Of a DNA stretch of 64,000 nt, positions 15,683 through 24,649 are shown piece after piece. Source of the stretch: Clostridium uliginosum (GTDB taxonomy: Bacteria > Bacillota > Clostridia > Clostridiales > Clostridiaceae); the NCBI RefSeq assembly GCF_900112485.1, contig NZ_FOMG01000003.1:62001-126000 (forward strand), in the 5' to 3' direction. Below the pieces are notes generated by a model. That model searched no databases. It had not been told where the DNA came from and worked only from the letters and a program-made list of their open reading frames with translations. Position 1 is the first letter of the stretch, and each line of letters starts with the position of its first letter. The translations under genes were made by a program, and so were the position numbers.

Positions 15683-15797
15683 CAAAAGAAAAACCACAAA
15701 TAGGACTAATATTGCTGCATACCAGTAATATTAGTCCTATTTTTTAGAAATCTATATGATTTTAGGTGTAGCAGTGGTAAATTTCATGTAGAAATTA

Positions 15798-16075
15798 GGA
15801 GGCTGTCTCATAATCCAAATCATTTAATGATATGATGTATATTCAAAAAAAGAAATAGAAATAACATTTGTGGAAGAAGCATTGAAAAATAAGCTTAGAG
15901 TTTCTTTATTTGAAGTTGTTCCATAAATGATTGTCCTAATGCATATTAGGAGCAATCTTTTATGGGTACAACTTTAAATATTAGAAACTCTTAGCGAAAT
16001 TTTTCTAGTCTTCTTTAATAAATGTTATTTCTATTTCTTTGTTATTACTTCACTTGGTAATTCTGAGACAACCCC
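15798..16075. repeat. Family 3 palindromic repeat, copy A
   Basis: Ends GGAGGCTGTCTCATAAT and the complementary TTCTGAGACAACCCC, with a roughly 96-nt internal hairpin centred on TCCTAATGCATATTAGGA. About 275 bp, no open frame. Copies lie at 25279-25555 and 43135-43571. Confidence 0.8.
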
Positions 16076-16168
16076 TTATAAGTGTTCAATTGTTAATTAT
16101 TAGTTTTGGATAAACCACTTATCAAAAAGATTAAGGCATATTAAAGAACTTTAGATAACAAGAAATAA

Positions 16169-16204
16169 GGCACATTCAAAAAAATAGCAGACTAAGGATG
16201 TGCC
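16169..16204. repeat. Family 2 repeat, 36-bp deletion derivative
   Basis: GGCACATTCAAAAAAATAGC joins to AAGGATGTGCC, flanked by TAA on both sides. A lone left end (GGCATATTAAAGAACTTTAG) lies just upstream at 16135. Confidence 0.6.
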
Positions 16205-16374
16205 TAAACTTAATGATCTTAAAAAAATACTAAGTTTAATCAAATTATCATATTATATTGTAATTAAGAATCACTTATAAAGGCGCATACATAATGCTTA
16301 TTCCCCTCTTTGATAGAAAGCCTTAGGGATTAAGCTAACACAAAATGGCACTTTTTTTAGTTGAGGCATATTAA

Positions 16375-16431
16375 AGAAAATAACAAGTCAAATATATTAG
16401 CTGACTTACTTGTTATTTATTTTAATATGTC
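16375..16431. repeat. Family 2 repeat, 57-bp derivative
   Basis: GGCATATTAAAGAAAATAAC and the complementary TTATTTTAATATGTC, flanked by TGA and TAA. The stretch 16208-16370 between this and the previous copy holds no recognisable gene. Confidence 0.6.
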
Positions 16432-16441
16432 TAAGGCAAGT

Positions 16442-17536
16442 CTATAATAAGGATAATGCTTGTTTAATCTCATCTTTAAGATCATAATCAACTTGATTAT
16501 TAGTATATTCTATAAAATACTCGCCATACTCATAGCTTCTCATATTATTTAAGTCACGAAGCTTTTTAAACTCTTTATATTCATTTACAACACTTTTAAC
16601 TACAGCAGCAGCATATGCAGGCAATGACTTTATATTTTCTCTGCTTTTATGAATTTGAATAGCTATATATTTATTTATTATAAGCTGAGCAACTCTTTCT
16701 TTTAAAAACCATTCCTTAAGATTTGAAATTGCACGTACAAGATGCATTACTAATTTTTTAGTTAAGGTTATCCCAGCAAATTTAACTTTTTCCATAACAA
16801 GATTGTGTTCTTTTAGATTATTAAGCTTAACTAATTCAATACAATCATCTTCTAATACCTTTCTATTAATGCTTTCACATTCAAAGTAAAATTTAAAATT
16901 TGTATTTCTTTTAGGTGATAAATCTTTTAAACGCGCAGCTTCACTATTGTCTTTAAATATTTCTGAATATTTATTAAGCATCTTATTTATAGTGTATTTT
17001 GCATAATACTTAGATTTAGTTTTTAAAACTTTCATCCAGCCACTACTTGGCTTTAGTAAGTTCATAGAAAAACCATCATGGAACTTTGAAGCTTTAGAAT
17101 CTGATAGCTCTGACATATATATCATGAGTCTTTTTTCTCTAGCTTTCATTTTTATAAACTCGGGTGTAAAGAAGAATTTTCTTATATGGGTATAACCAGT
17201 TGAAGCATATGATGATTCATTATTAGAATCATACTTAGACTTTGTCATATTCTCCATATCAACTAGAATCCAACTATGTAATACACTATCATATTCTAAA
17301 ATAGATTTTTCTATTAATTTATCTATGCAATTAAACACTGTTTTGTAAGCAATATTTAAATTTCTTCTAACAAGAGCTATAAGATCAGCTTTAGAATCAC
17401 TAAATGTTTGTATAAGATATTTTGAATTAACTTCACTCGCCATATCAACTAATGATATATATGTATCAAGAATATAATATTCATTGCATTCAAATATGAT
17501 TTTAGATAAATGAGAATTATATAGTTTAGTAGCCAT
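16442..17536 (-). CDS. Iteron-linked replication initiator-like protein
   Basis: A 364-residue basic protein with an N-terminal winged-helix-like part (ADLIALVRRNLNIAYKTVFN then CIDKLIEKSILEYDSVLHSW) and a helical C-terminal half. I do not match it to a named Rep family, but it lies immediately downstream of seven 21-bp direct repeats (17618-18060), the usual rep-iteron arrangement. It would bind the iterons and open the adjacent AT-rich DNA. Start ATG 17536 follows GGAGGTGAAGAA. Alternatives: a plasmid-borne DNA-binding regulator. Confidence 0.65.
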   Translation of the reverse strand: MATKLYNSHLSKIIFECNEYYILDTYISLVDMASEVNSKYLIQTFSDSKADLIALVRRNLNIAYKTVFNCIDKLIEKSILEYDSVLHSWILVDMENMTKSKYDSNNESSYASTGYTHIRKFFFTPEFIKMKAREKRLMIYMSELSDSKASKFHDGFSMNLLKPSSGWMKVLKTKSKYYAKYTINKMLNKYSEIFKDNSEAARLKDLSPKRNTNFKFYFECESINRKVLEDDCIELVKLNNLKEHNLVMEKVKFAGITLTKKLVMHLVRAISNLKEWFLKERVAQLIINKYIAIQIHKSRENIKSLPAYAAAVVKSVVNEYKEFKKLRDLNNMRSYEYGEYFIEYTNNQVDYDLKDEIKQALSLL

Positions 17537-17617
17537 TTCTTCTTCACCTCCCTTTGCCTATAGATTATATAGTTCATTGTATTTTATAACGCAAAATAAA
17601 GCAAAATCGCGATTTTT

Positions 17618-18060
17618 CCACTCAGATACGTAGATTCTTTACACGGTCTGACGAAGGAATGCGGTCTAAGGGCACTTTTCCACTCAGATACGTAAATTCT
17701 AGGACAGAAGCTTGAAGGCTAGTGATAGACTTGGTTTACAGAGTTGTCATAATTTTAAGTTTTTTCATTTTTACAAAATTCATGAATTTTTTCCACTCAG
17801 ATACGTAAACTCTGTGCAAACGCAAGAGAAATTGCAGAAACAAAGGAGGAATTCCACTTAGATACGTAGATTCTATGCAAAAGAACAAAAAAATACAAGA
17901 AAAATGCATGAGGAAAACTTAAAAATTGCAAAAATAAATTTAATTTTCTACTAAAATACGTAGATTTTTTAAAAAAAACCACAATTTCCAGTTAAGTAAG
18001 GAAAAATTCCACTCAGATACGTAGATTCCGTGCAATCTTCCACTCAGATACGTAGATTCT
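17618..18060. repeat. Iteron array (seven 21-bp repeats), candidate replication origin
   Basis: The core CCACTCAGATACGTAGATTCT occurs, with up to a few mismatches, at 17618, 17680, 17793, 17854, 17948, 18009 and 18040, all in one orientation. Start-to-start distances are 62, 113, 61, 94, 61 and 31 bp, all near whole multiples of the DNA helical turn, so all sites face the same side. The array lies upstream of the Rep-like gene. Spacers are AT-rich and unrelated. Confidence 0.8.
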
Positions 18061-18113
18061 GAGCACAAAAATACAAAAAACAGCTTAAAATCATAATAAA
18101 ATTGGAAATTAGT

Positions 18114-18149
18114 AAAGGCTAAGTACCAAAAAATTAGTACTTAGCCTTT
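18114..18149. terminator. Inverted repeat with 13-bp stem
   Basis: AAAGGCTAAGTAC pairs perfectly with GTACTTAGCCTTT. It separates the iteron region from the ABC operon; terminator or replicon boundary element. Confidence 0.5.
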
Positions 18150-18181
18150 AAATCATATGGAATACAGTTTATTAAAAATGC

Positions 18182-18262
18182 TATATTTAAAACCGTGTCG
18201 ATATTATTCAGCGTGCTAAAGAATTGGATTTAACAACATCAACGCTCTTCTAAAATAATTCA
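18182..18262. repeat. Family 1 repeat, degenerate short form
   Basis: TATATTTAAAACCGTGTCGA and ATTATTCAGCGTGCTAAAGA match the left arm; the right arm is worn (AACATCAACGCTCTTCTAAA). Confidence 0.5.
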
Positions 18263-18423
18263 TATTATTAAAGTTAATAGTAATATAAATCCTGCTACAA
18301 GATATAGGAAGCTCTTATCTACAAAGCAAGATATCATCTCTACTTTTTGCTATTTCCTGCATTTTATCTGTAAATCCATTTATACTAAATAGTACGTACC
18401 ATTCTTTTTAAAAAAGTGCTATT

Positions 18424-18465
18424 GCAAGTAAGTAACCACCCATGAATAGGTGGTTACTTACTTGC
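18424..18465 (-). terminator. Terminator of the ABC transporter operon
   Basis: GCAAGTAAGTAACCACC (18424-18440) and its perfect complement (18449-18465) overlap the stop of the last gene. Confidence 0.75.
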
Positions 18466-19161
18466 AATTTTACCAGAAATATATACATTTAAAACTCCAA
18501 TTATTAGAAGTAATATTCTATTCACCATATAGTATATAGGTGATATTTTATAATAAAAATTATTTGTATTTGCACCAAGAGAAAATATTTTAAATAAGTG
18601 ACTTGAAGATAAATAATCACACATAATATATGATAGAGTTAAAAACATTGCTGCATATATGTTTTTTGTACTTGTTGTTATTAATAATATTAATGAAGTT
18701 AAAAATATTAAATTAGGAATAAATCGTAATGATAATACAACATTTTTTAAATCTAAAAAAGATATCGCTCTATAATATATTAAAGCTGTTATAAATGAAC
18801 CAACTATAAAGATACTAACGTAGATAAGCCATCTAATAAATACTATATAATTGAATTTATTATAATTTAAAAAAGTTATTAATTCATGAGTATTATCTTT
18901 ATAATCATCATAAAATGCATATACTACAATAGAACAACAAATTATAGGAATAGTGTAGTCATACATCATATCTACACTTGAAGGAACCATACGGTTTGAT
19001 ATCATAGATAGATATTCAACAGGTGCAGGATTGAATATTGATATTAATAATAATAAAAATAATGTAATAAAAGAAATTTTGATTAATTTTCCATTAACAT
19101 CATAAATTTTAAAATAATTATTATAAAGAATTTTTAAGGTTTTGGAAAAATACGAAGGCAT
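18454..19161 (-). CDS. ABC transporter permease, 235 residues
   Basis: The protein has six likely membrane helices (LIKISFITLFLLLLISIF, IPIICCSIVVYAFYDDY, FIVGSFITALIYY and others) and no other domain. It overlaps the end of the ATPase gene by 41 bp, with AAAGGAGG inside that gene. It is the third cistron of the secreted peptide/ABC operon. Likely role: half of the export channel or immunity exporter. Confidence 0.8.
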   Translation of the reverse strand: MPSYFSKTLKILYNNYFKIYDVNGKLIKISFITLFLLLLISIFNPAPVEYLSMISNRMVPSSVDMMYDYTIPIICCSIVVYAFYDDYKDNTHELITFLNYNKFNYIVFIRWLIYVSIFIVGSFITALIYYRAISFLDLKNVVLSLRFIPNLIFLTSLILLITTSTKNIYAAMFLTLSYIMCDYLSSSHLFKIFSLGANTNNFYYKISPIYYMVNRILLLIIGVLNVYISGKIASK

Positions 19162-20005
19162 TTTCTAATGAAACCTCCTTTTCAAGCTGACTATTATTAA
19201 TAGCATTATCATCACATAATAGAAACTTAATTTTTATTTTGTTGTTATCCAATCTTTTTTCTTCAATTATTTTAACTTTTTTTGTAATAAGTTCTAATTC
19301 ATCAACATTAATATTAGCCGTATATATTTTATTCTTTGCTGTATTTATAGCTTCACTTGTTGTTCCGTTAAATAAGATAGAGCTATTACTTATAATTAAG
19401 ATTTTATTTGTATATAGTTCAACATCCTCTAAAATATGAGTTGAAATCAATACTATTCTGTCCTTTCCAATTTCAGAAAGATAATGTCTAAACTCTAGTC
19501 TTTGTTCCGGATCAAGACCAACAGTAGGTTCATCTATTATAACTAAATTAGGGTTTCCAATTATTGATTGTGCAATACCAAGTCTTCTTTTATATCCACC
19601 TGAATACTTTCCTATATTTTTATATATAACATTATCTAGTTTGAACTGTTCTACAGCTTTTTCAATTTGTTTCTTTTTTTCATTAGTATCCATGTTTTTA
19701 ATATCACATACATATGATAAAAAATCATATCCTGTTATATTATTATATATGTCAAATTTCTGTGGTAAATATCCAATTATGTCCTTTTTATTGGAATAGC
19801 CTAATAAATTTGTATCATTTAAAAGAACTTTTCCCGTAGATGGTTTATTGGATCCAATAAGTATTTTCATTAATGTTGTTTTACCTGCACCATTATGTCC
19901 TAATAACGATGTTATTCCATTTTCACAAGTAAAAGATATATCTTTTAATATATTTTTTTTAAAATATGAGAAATTAATATTATCTACTATTAATTTATTA
20001 TTCAT
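19121..20005 (-). CDS. ABC transporter ATP-binding protein
   Basis: A 294-residue ATPase with Walker A GHNGAGKTTLMK, signature YSGGYKRRLG, Walker B LVIIDEPTVGLD and the H-loop ISTHILED, of the CcmA/BcrA-type drug and peptide exporters. It sits between two permease genes on the minus strand, 17 bp after the first. It would energise export or self-protection connected to the secreted peptide at 21796-22182. Confidence 0.92.
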   Translation of the reverse strand: MNNKLIVDNINFSYFKKNILKDISFTCENGITSLLGHNGAGKTTLMKILIGSNKPSTGKVLLNDTNLLGYSNKKDIIGYLPQKFDIYNNITGYDFLSYVCDIKNMDTNEKKKQIEKAVEQFKLDNVIYKNIGKYSGGYKRRLGIAQSIIGNPNLVIIDEPTVGLDPEQRLEFRHYLSEIGKDRIVLISTHILEDVELYTNKILIISNSSILFNGTTSEAINTAKNKIYTANINVDELELITKKVKIIEEKRLDNNKIKIKFLLCDDNAINNSQLEKEVSLENAFVFFQNLKNSL

Positions 20006-20022
20006 ATAGTAACCCCTCCTAA

Positions 20023-21567
20023 TTATAATTCTAATAATAAGACATCATCAGATAATTTTATACTACTATAATTACTTACATGTACTCCTACAATAACTTT
20101 TTTATATTTTTTATATTTTAATTCATTAATTTCATTTTGTGATAATTTATTGTGAGGATCATTTAAATAATCTAAGATATAATCATCTAAGGACATTTTA
20201 AAATTATCTAAATCATTTGCGCTTGGAATTACATATTCAATTCCATCATTAAGAAAATCTTTATACTGCCCTGAAAATAAATTCACTTTTTGCGTTGTTC
20301 CTTCTAATAAATATTGATTATATTTAATTTGTGTATCTAAATTCGAGTATATATTAGATGAACTATTAATTTTCATACTATAATTTATAGGAAGATTATC
20401 ATTATTTACATATGGATACCAAGAAAAAGAATCTGTAAGATTTATAGCATGATTATTGCAGTAAAAAGTATCTACCCCTAAGGAGTCTTCAATATGTATA
20501 TAACCTTTATATGAAATAGAAATATTAACATTTTCTTTTTGATTAGATTTATAATCCAATGTGATTTTATCCTTTTCATGAGTAAATTGTACTGGGTTAT
20601 TATCTATTTTAATTTCGTCTATTTTAAATAAATCATCTAATTCTAATATTATAGAGTCATTAGGATTATTAATATCTAACTGAAATGAAACATTGTTTTT
20701 AAAATTATTATCAATATTTATATCCATTTTATAAGAACTAATATGATACTTTAAATTGTCAGCCTTAGAAAAATCATATTTATGAATATACAAAACACTA
20801 TTTAATCCTACTGAGATGGTAATTATCATACATATAATAATTAAAAAAGAACTAACTACAGATAATATTCTTTTCTTTTTATTTATTATTATTTTAATTG
20901 ATAGAATTAGTAATATTGTAATAAATAGTATTAATAATTTATCACAAAAGTATGATATATTAAATATTTCATCACATAAAATATTTGTTGGTATAACAGT
21001 ACTATCACCATAGATGTTTAAAAATTTATTAATTACATTAGATTCAGTTAATGGATTAAATAAATAAAATGGAAAAAAAGCATAAACTATTACTGAAATA
21101 ACAATAGAAACCCACTTTTTAAATAGAGTTCCAACAGATGCACCTATTGAAATAGAAATCAGATTTGATAAATTTAGTATTATAAACAAATTAAGTATCC
21201 CTTTAAGCACAAAAAAAGAGTTAATATTAGCATTTTTAAAAACTAATATTAATGTTATAGGTATTAATGAGACGACTATAGAAATAATTAATCCTGATAA
21301 TACAATAGTCAAATACTTTTTAAAAATATCTAATTCTAAAAAATCCATAAGTTCATATTTTTTAGCTAAGACTGATGAAGTAGATATTAAAAAATATAGA
21401 TTCAAAGAAATCATTGCAAAACAAGTTACATTAGTATATTGCAATATAGATGAATGTTTTAATGCGCTTAATTGAATAATAAATATAAAAATACTAAAAA
21501 GTAATGAAATGAAAAAAAGAGGTGTTTTAATTAGTACTTTAATATAAAAGTTTGCTAATTTTAACAT
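20023..21567 (-). CDS. Large ABC permease with extracytoplasmic domain, 514 residues
   Basis: Six N-terminal helices (about residues 10-250) are followed by a further helix and a roughly 230-residue extracytoplasmic beta-rich part (ENVNISISYKGYIHIEDSLG). The arrangement of a permease with a large outside domain resembles bacteriocin-associated ABC membrane proteins, though I cannot name the family. It lies 228 bp downstream of the secreted peptide gene and 17 bp before the ATPase gene. Confidence 0.75.
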   Translation of the reverse strand: MLKLANFYIKVLIKTPLFFISLLFSIFIFIIQLSALKHSSILQYTNVTCFAMISLNLYFLISTSSVLAKKYELMDFLELDIFKKYLTIVLSGLIISIVVSLIPITLILVFKNANINSFFVLKGILNLFIILNLSNLISISIGASVGTLFKKWVSIVISVIVYAFFPFYLFNPLTESNVINKFLNIYGDSTVIPTNILCDEIFNISYFCDKLLILFITILLILSIKIIINKKKRILSVVSSFLIIICMIITISVGLNSVLYIHKYDFSKADNLKYHISSYKMDINIDNNFKNNVSFQLDINNPNDSIILELDDLFKIDEIKIDNNPVQFTHEKDKITLDYKSNQKENVNISISYKGYIHIEDSLGVDTFYCNNHAINLTDSFSWYPYVNNDNLPINYSMKINSSSNIYSNLDTQIKYNQYLLEGTTQKVNLFSGQYKDFLNDGIEYVIPSANDLDNFKMSLDDYILDYLNDPHNKLSQNEINELKYKKYKKVIVGVHVSNYSSIKLSDDVLLLEL

Positions 21568-21795
21568 TATTTAAGTCCTTTCTTTAATTAAGTAAAGATT
21601 ATTTTATTGAGTAAATTTCATAATCACAAAGGCCTGTCTTATATAGGTACTTAATAATATTTTCACAATTACTAACTAACGTGAAACTTTAAAAATAGAA
21701 CCTTAGTATTATAAGACTAATTATTTATAATTATGAAACTTATTCATTATAATCTTTACTTAAATATTTTGTATATAATTTCTAACTAGTAAAAA

Positions 21796-22182
21796 TTAGT
21801 CACTAAATGATAAATAAGCTGACGCGTTCTTGCTAGAGGGTATCCATTTTCCATAATACTTTTGATACTCACCATCAGAATCAGTTTTTTTTGCAGTAAA
21901 ATTTGTTGTCTCTTGACCATTATCAAACACAAGAGATAACGTTGAACCAACTTGTGGATCTGGTGCCCATGCTACTACCTTATAGGCTTTTGCTTTACCT
22001 TTCTTATAACTAGCTTCACCATAAAAATATCGAGTACCATTTCCTAATACTAATTCATCTGTTTGACTAGGTGTTGTAAGCTCTTTTTGAAAATATGTGT
22101 TAGCAGCAACTGGACTAGCAGTTAATAGTGTGCATGCTAATATGCTAACAGCACATAATTTATTTAGTAAGCTCTTTTTCAT
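21796..22182 (-). CDS. Secreted bacteriocin-like small protein
   Basis: A 128-residue precursor with a clean signal peptide (residues 1-27, LCAVSILACTLLTASPVAAN) and a mature domain of about 100 residues with aromatic-rich beta stretches (NGTRYFYGEASYKKGKAKAY, WAPDPQVG, YQKYYGKWIPSSK, AYLSFSD). The short secreted protein followed by a three-gene ABC transporter is like lactococcin 972-type loci, but the sequence does not show a convincing match to that peptide. GGGAGG precedes the start. A LytTR-like operator lies upstream. Confidence 0.65.
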   Translation of the reverse strand: MKKSLLNKLCAVSILACTLLTASPVAANTYFQKELTTPSQTDELVLGNGTRYFYGEASYKKGKAKAYKVVAWAPDPQVGSTLSLVFDNGQETTNFTAKKTDSDGEYQKYYGKWIPSSKNASAYLSFSD

Positions 22183-22306
22183 TTTAAAACCTCCCTCGTT
22201 TAAATTAATAATTTTATAGTAACTATTCAGCTATAGCTATTTATTTACATTGTAGTTAACTACAAATATATATTTACATAATATTAAATATATGTAAATA
22301 TATATT

Positions 22307-22410
22307 CCTCTAAACGTACAAAATCAGGAACTAAACGCAAATGTTTGATTTTTTTACCTTATTTATACAATTAATTCCGTTTAACCCTAAAATATTCCGT
22401 TTAGTTCCTT
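22307..22410. promoter_or_regulatory. LytTR-like paired direct repeats upstream of the secreted peptide operon
   Basis: On the minus strand TGCGTTTAG, 12 bp, TACGTTTAG gives a 21-bp repeat period (22312-22339); on the plus strand TTCCGTTTA occurs at 22375 and 22395. Direct 9-bp repeats with 12-13-bp spacing are the binding pattern of LytTR (AgrA/VirR-like) response regulators. The two pairs face each other about 130-200 bp ahead of the peptide gene. Confidence 0.5.
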
Positions 22411-22480
22411 AATATATACATATTGTCTAAATAATAGTATATATTCACCAAATAAAATATATACTTCAACATAATGGATA

Positions 22481-22531
22481 AAAAAAGTAACACAGATATC
22501 ACCTTTTTCTCATTATCTGTGTTACTTTTTT
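22481..22531 (-). terminator. Bidirectional terminator
   Basis: AAAAAAGTAACACAGAT and ATCTGTGTTACTTTTTT form a strong stem with T-runs on both strands. Confidence 0.8.
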
Positions 22532-22625
22532 ATTTTATATTCTTCAAATTTCTTTTCAAGTTCTTTATCTTTAATTAGGAATAAATATTCTAAAAAATCT
22601 GCTAATGTTTTAATATTTTTTTGAA
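22532..22625 (-). pseudogene. C-terminal gene remnant
   Basis: The minus strand reads KTLADFLEYLFLIKDKELEK and KFEEYKIKK before a stop, ending right at the terminator. No start or upstream homology remains. About 30 residues of an unknown protein. Confidence 0.45.
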
Positions 22626-22719
22626 AAAGAAACAGCAATACTTAAGTATAAAATTAAAGTAATAGTAAAAACATTATTAACTCACAAAAAGGTTAGTTGC
22701 TCTTATTAATTCCACATTA

Positions 22720-22877
22720 GGCACATTAAAATAAATAACAAATCAGTATGCTAGTCTATTTTGCGTCATACTGTGTTGATAAAATCATCCCATAGGCCTA
22801 CTATGAGATGATTTCATCTCCTTGTCTGACACAAAATATACATCGCATCTTTGACTTGTTATTTTCTTTTAGATGTC
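22720..22877. repeat. Family 2 repeat, 158-bp copy
   Basis: GGCACATTAAAATAAATAAC on the left, GATGTC on the right, flanked by TTA and TAA. The interior has TATTTTGCGTCA and TGACACAAAATA complementary blocks. The right end supplies the last base of the stop codon of the gene at 22877-24337. Confidence 0.7.
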
Positions 22878-24337
22878 TAAAGTAATTGATCTGGACATTC
22901 AATTACTTTAGAATTACTTGGACTAATCTGAAGTTTTAATAGTTCATTAGAAGATAAAGGAATATAGTTTATTTCAAAAGAAACACTTTTTTTATCATAC
23001 AGAGCAGTAGATACTACAATATGACTATTTTCTAATTCATTAAGTGCAACAATAAGTCTATCTCTTTTTCTATCTATCCTTTTAGTATTCCAATAGATTG
23101 CTGTAGATATCTTAGAAAGGCTTATAGTTTCATTATAAGGAGTATTTGTTATAGCACACTTATATCTTCTCTTTTGAAGCCAAATAGCTAATTGCTGTGC
23201 ATCTGCACCTAAAGAATTAAATATATCTCCATCATATTCTAATGTACTTTTCTTTAAAATAAGTTCCTTTAAAATGCTTCCAAGATAAACTTTAGCCATA
23301 CGAATACCATTACTTTCATATATAGAACTTTCTAAAAAGATACCGTTAATTGAGTTTCCTTCTATGTTATAAGACAAAGTCATACTACCAAGTTTTGCAA
23401 TAGAGCTCTCAATTGCATCATAATTTTTAATTGTATTTGCAAGGCCTAAATCTAAAGTAATTTGATAAATACTTTTTATAATTGGATCTCCAAGGACAAT
23501 TTTATGAAAATGAGTATAATAATAGCTAATTATCTTAACATCTAACCTATTTAGATATTTTACAGACTTAACTAGGGCAATTTGAGTTAACAAATCCAAT
23601 ACCTTTTCTGAATTTCCACCGTTCTTAATTTGAAGGTATGTTCTTTGCTCTAGTTGCAGTAATAATTCATTTTGTTCATCTTCTCCAATCATTATATATC
23701 TATCAATTGTTGAAGGATGACTAATATCTGTACATGTATCTAAGTCTTTCTTTTGTTCTTCTGTCAAAAAATATGTTCGTGAAGTAGTATCCACGGGTAT
23801 TTGCGAGAGAATACTAGGAATTTTAGTAGTGTTATTTGCGTTAATTTCTTCCTCATGGCAAAGCTTAGAAAACTGCACAAAAATATCATTCTTAAAAGCT
23901 GTCGCAATTGATGCTTTACTAAGACTATCTATATACAAAAAATCACTAAGCAATGAATCTATATTTGTCTTCCATTCATTTAATGGAGCTAAACACTTTT
24001 CTTTATATTCATCTAAATTTTTAGAATCAAAATAGCTTTTAAACTTTTTAACTGAAATTTGTTTAGCTAAAACTTTTCTATATTGAATTTCAGCAAACTC
24101 AATGTCTTTTGCATATTTATTGTTTTTGGTTGCAAGTACCTTATTTACCCATCTTGTCTTAGTTCTTTTAACATTTGAATTTATATTTTTCATTAGTAAT
24201 TCTCTTTTTTCTAGATCCTGAATATCCTCTAAATCAGAAGATAGACCTTTAAAAAAATCTTCAAAATTTTTCTTAACTAACTTTTCATATTTTATTTTAA
24301 ACTTTTTAATAATCTTATCTTTAAATAATTCACTCAT
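22877..24337 (-). CDS. Large Rep-like DNA-binding protein, 486 residues
   Basis: A basic, mostly helical protein. The last 130 residues read QQLAIWLQKRRYKCAITNTP and, after ISLSKISTAIYWNTKRIDRK, DRLIVALNELENSHIVV, a winged-helix pattern like the C-terminal domains of plasmid replication initiators. I cannot assign a family. It lies 5 kb from the iteron-linked Rep gene, and its upstream region (24340-24640) is AT-rich without clear iterons. Alternatives: a partner replication protein of a multi-replicon plasmid or a phage-like initiator. Confidence 0.5.
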   Translation of the reverse strand: MSELFKDKIIKKFKIKYEKLVKKNFEDFFKGLSSDLEDIQDLEKRELLMKNINSNVKRTKTRWVNKVLATKNNKYAKDIEFAEIQYRKVLAKQISVKKFKSYFDSKNLDEYKEKCLAPLNEWKTNIDSLLSDFLYIDSLSKASIATAFKNDIFVQFSKLCHEEEINANNTTKIPSILSQIPVDTTSRTYFLTEEQKKDLDTCTDISHPSTIDRYIMIGEDEQNELLLQLEQRTYLQIKNGGNSEKVLDLLTQIALVKSVKYLNRLDVKIISYYYTHFHKIVLGDPIIKSIYQITLDLGLANTIKNYDAIESSIAKLGSMTLSYNIEGNSINGIFLESSIYESNGIRMAKVYLGSILKELILKKSTLEYDGDIFNSLGADAQQLAIWLQKRRYKCAITNTPYNETISLSKISTAIYWNTKRIDRKRDRLIVALNELENSHIVVSTALYDKKSVSFEINYIPLSSNELLKLQISPSNSKVIECPDQLL

Positions 24338-24515
24338 ATATACACCTACTCTTATGTTTGTAATTTATTATATATGTTTTAACTAATGATATTCAATGTA
24401 AATTATAAACTTTTGATAAAATTTGTATTTTGCAATATAGATATTTAAAATATGAATGACAACTTATAAGTTATATTTAATGATTTAATTCTTATTAATC
24501 TTATATAATGGTTAC

Positions 24516-24570
24516 AAAAAAAGTTACATATAGTATTACGTATTTTGTAACACTATATGTAATTTTTTTT
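24516..24570. terminator. Bidirectional terminator-like hairpin
   Basis: AAAAAAAGTTACATATAGT-type arm at 24516-24539 pairs with 24547-24570, ending in eight T. No coding sequence precedes it directly; it may belong to an untranslated RNA or to a lost gene. Confidence 0.6.
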
Positions 24571-24649
24571 GTACGTACTTTGTTAATATTTATGTAACAT
24601 AAATATTAACTTTAATTTTCAAAAATATTCAATACTTTTGTTAGTGTTA

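Noticed and set aside
17618-18060. Repeat array as a possible CRISPR
   Set aside because: Repeats are 21 bp, the spacing varies from 31 to 113 bp, there are no cas genes, and they sit next to a Rep-like gene; iterons explain them better.
21796-22182. Firm assignment as lactococcin 972
   Set aside because: Size and signal peptide fit, but the mature sequence does not show the family's conserved pattern and the transporter set differs.
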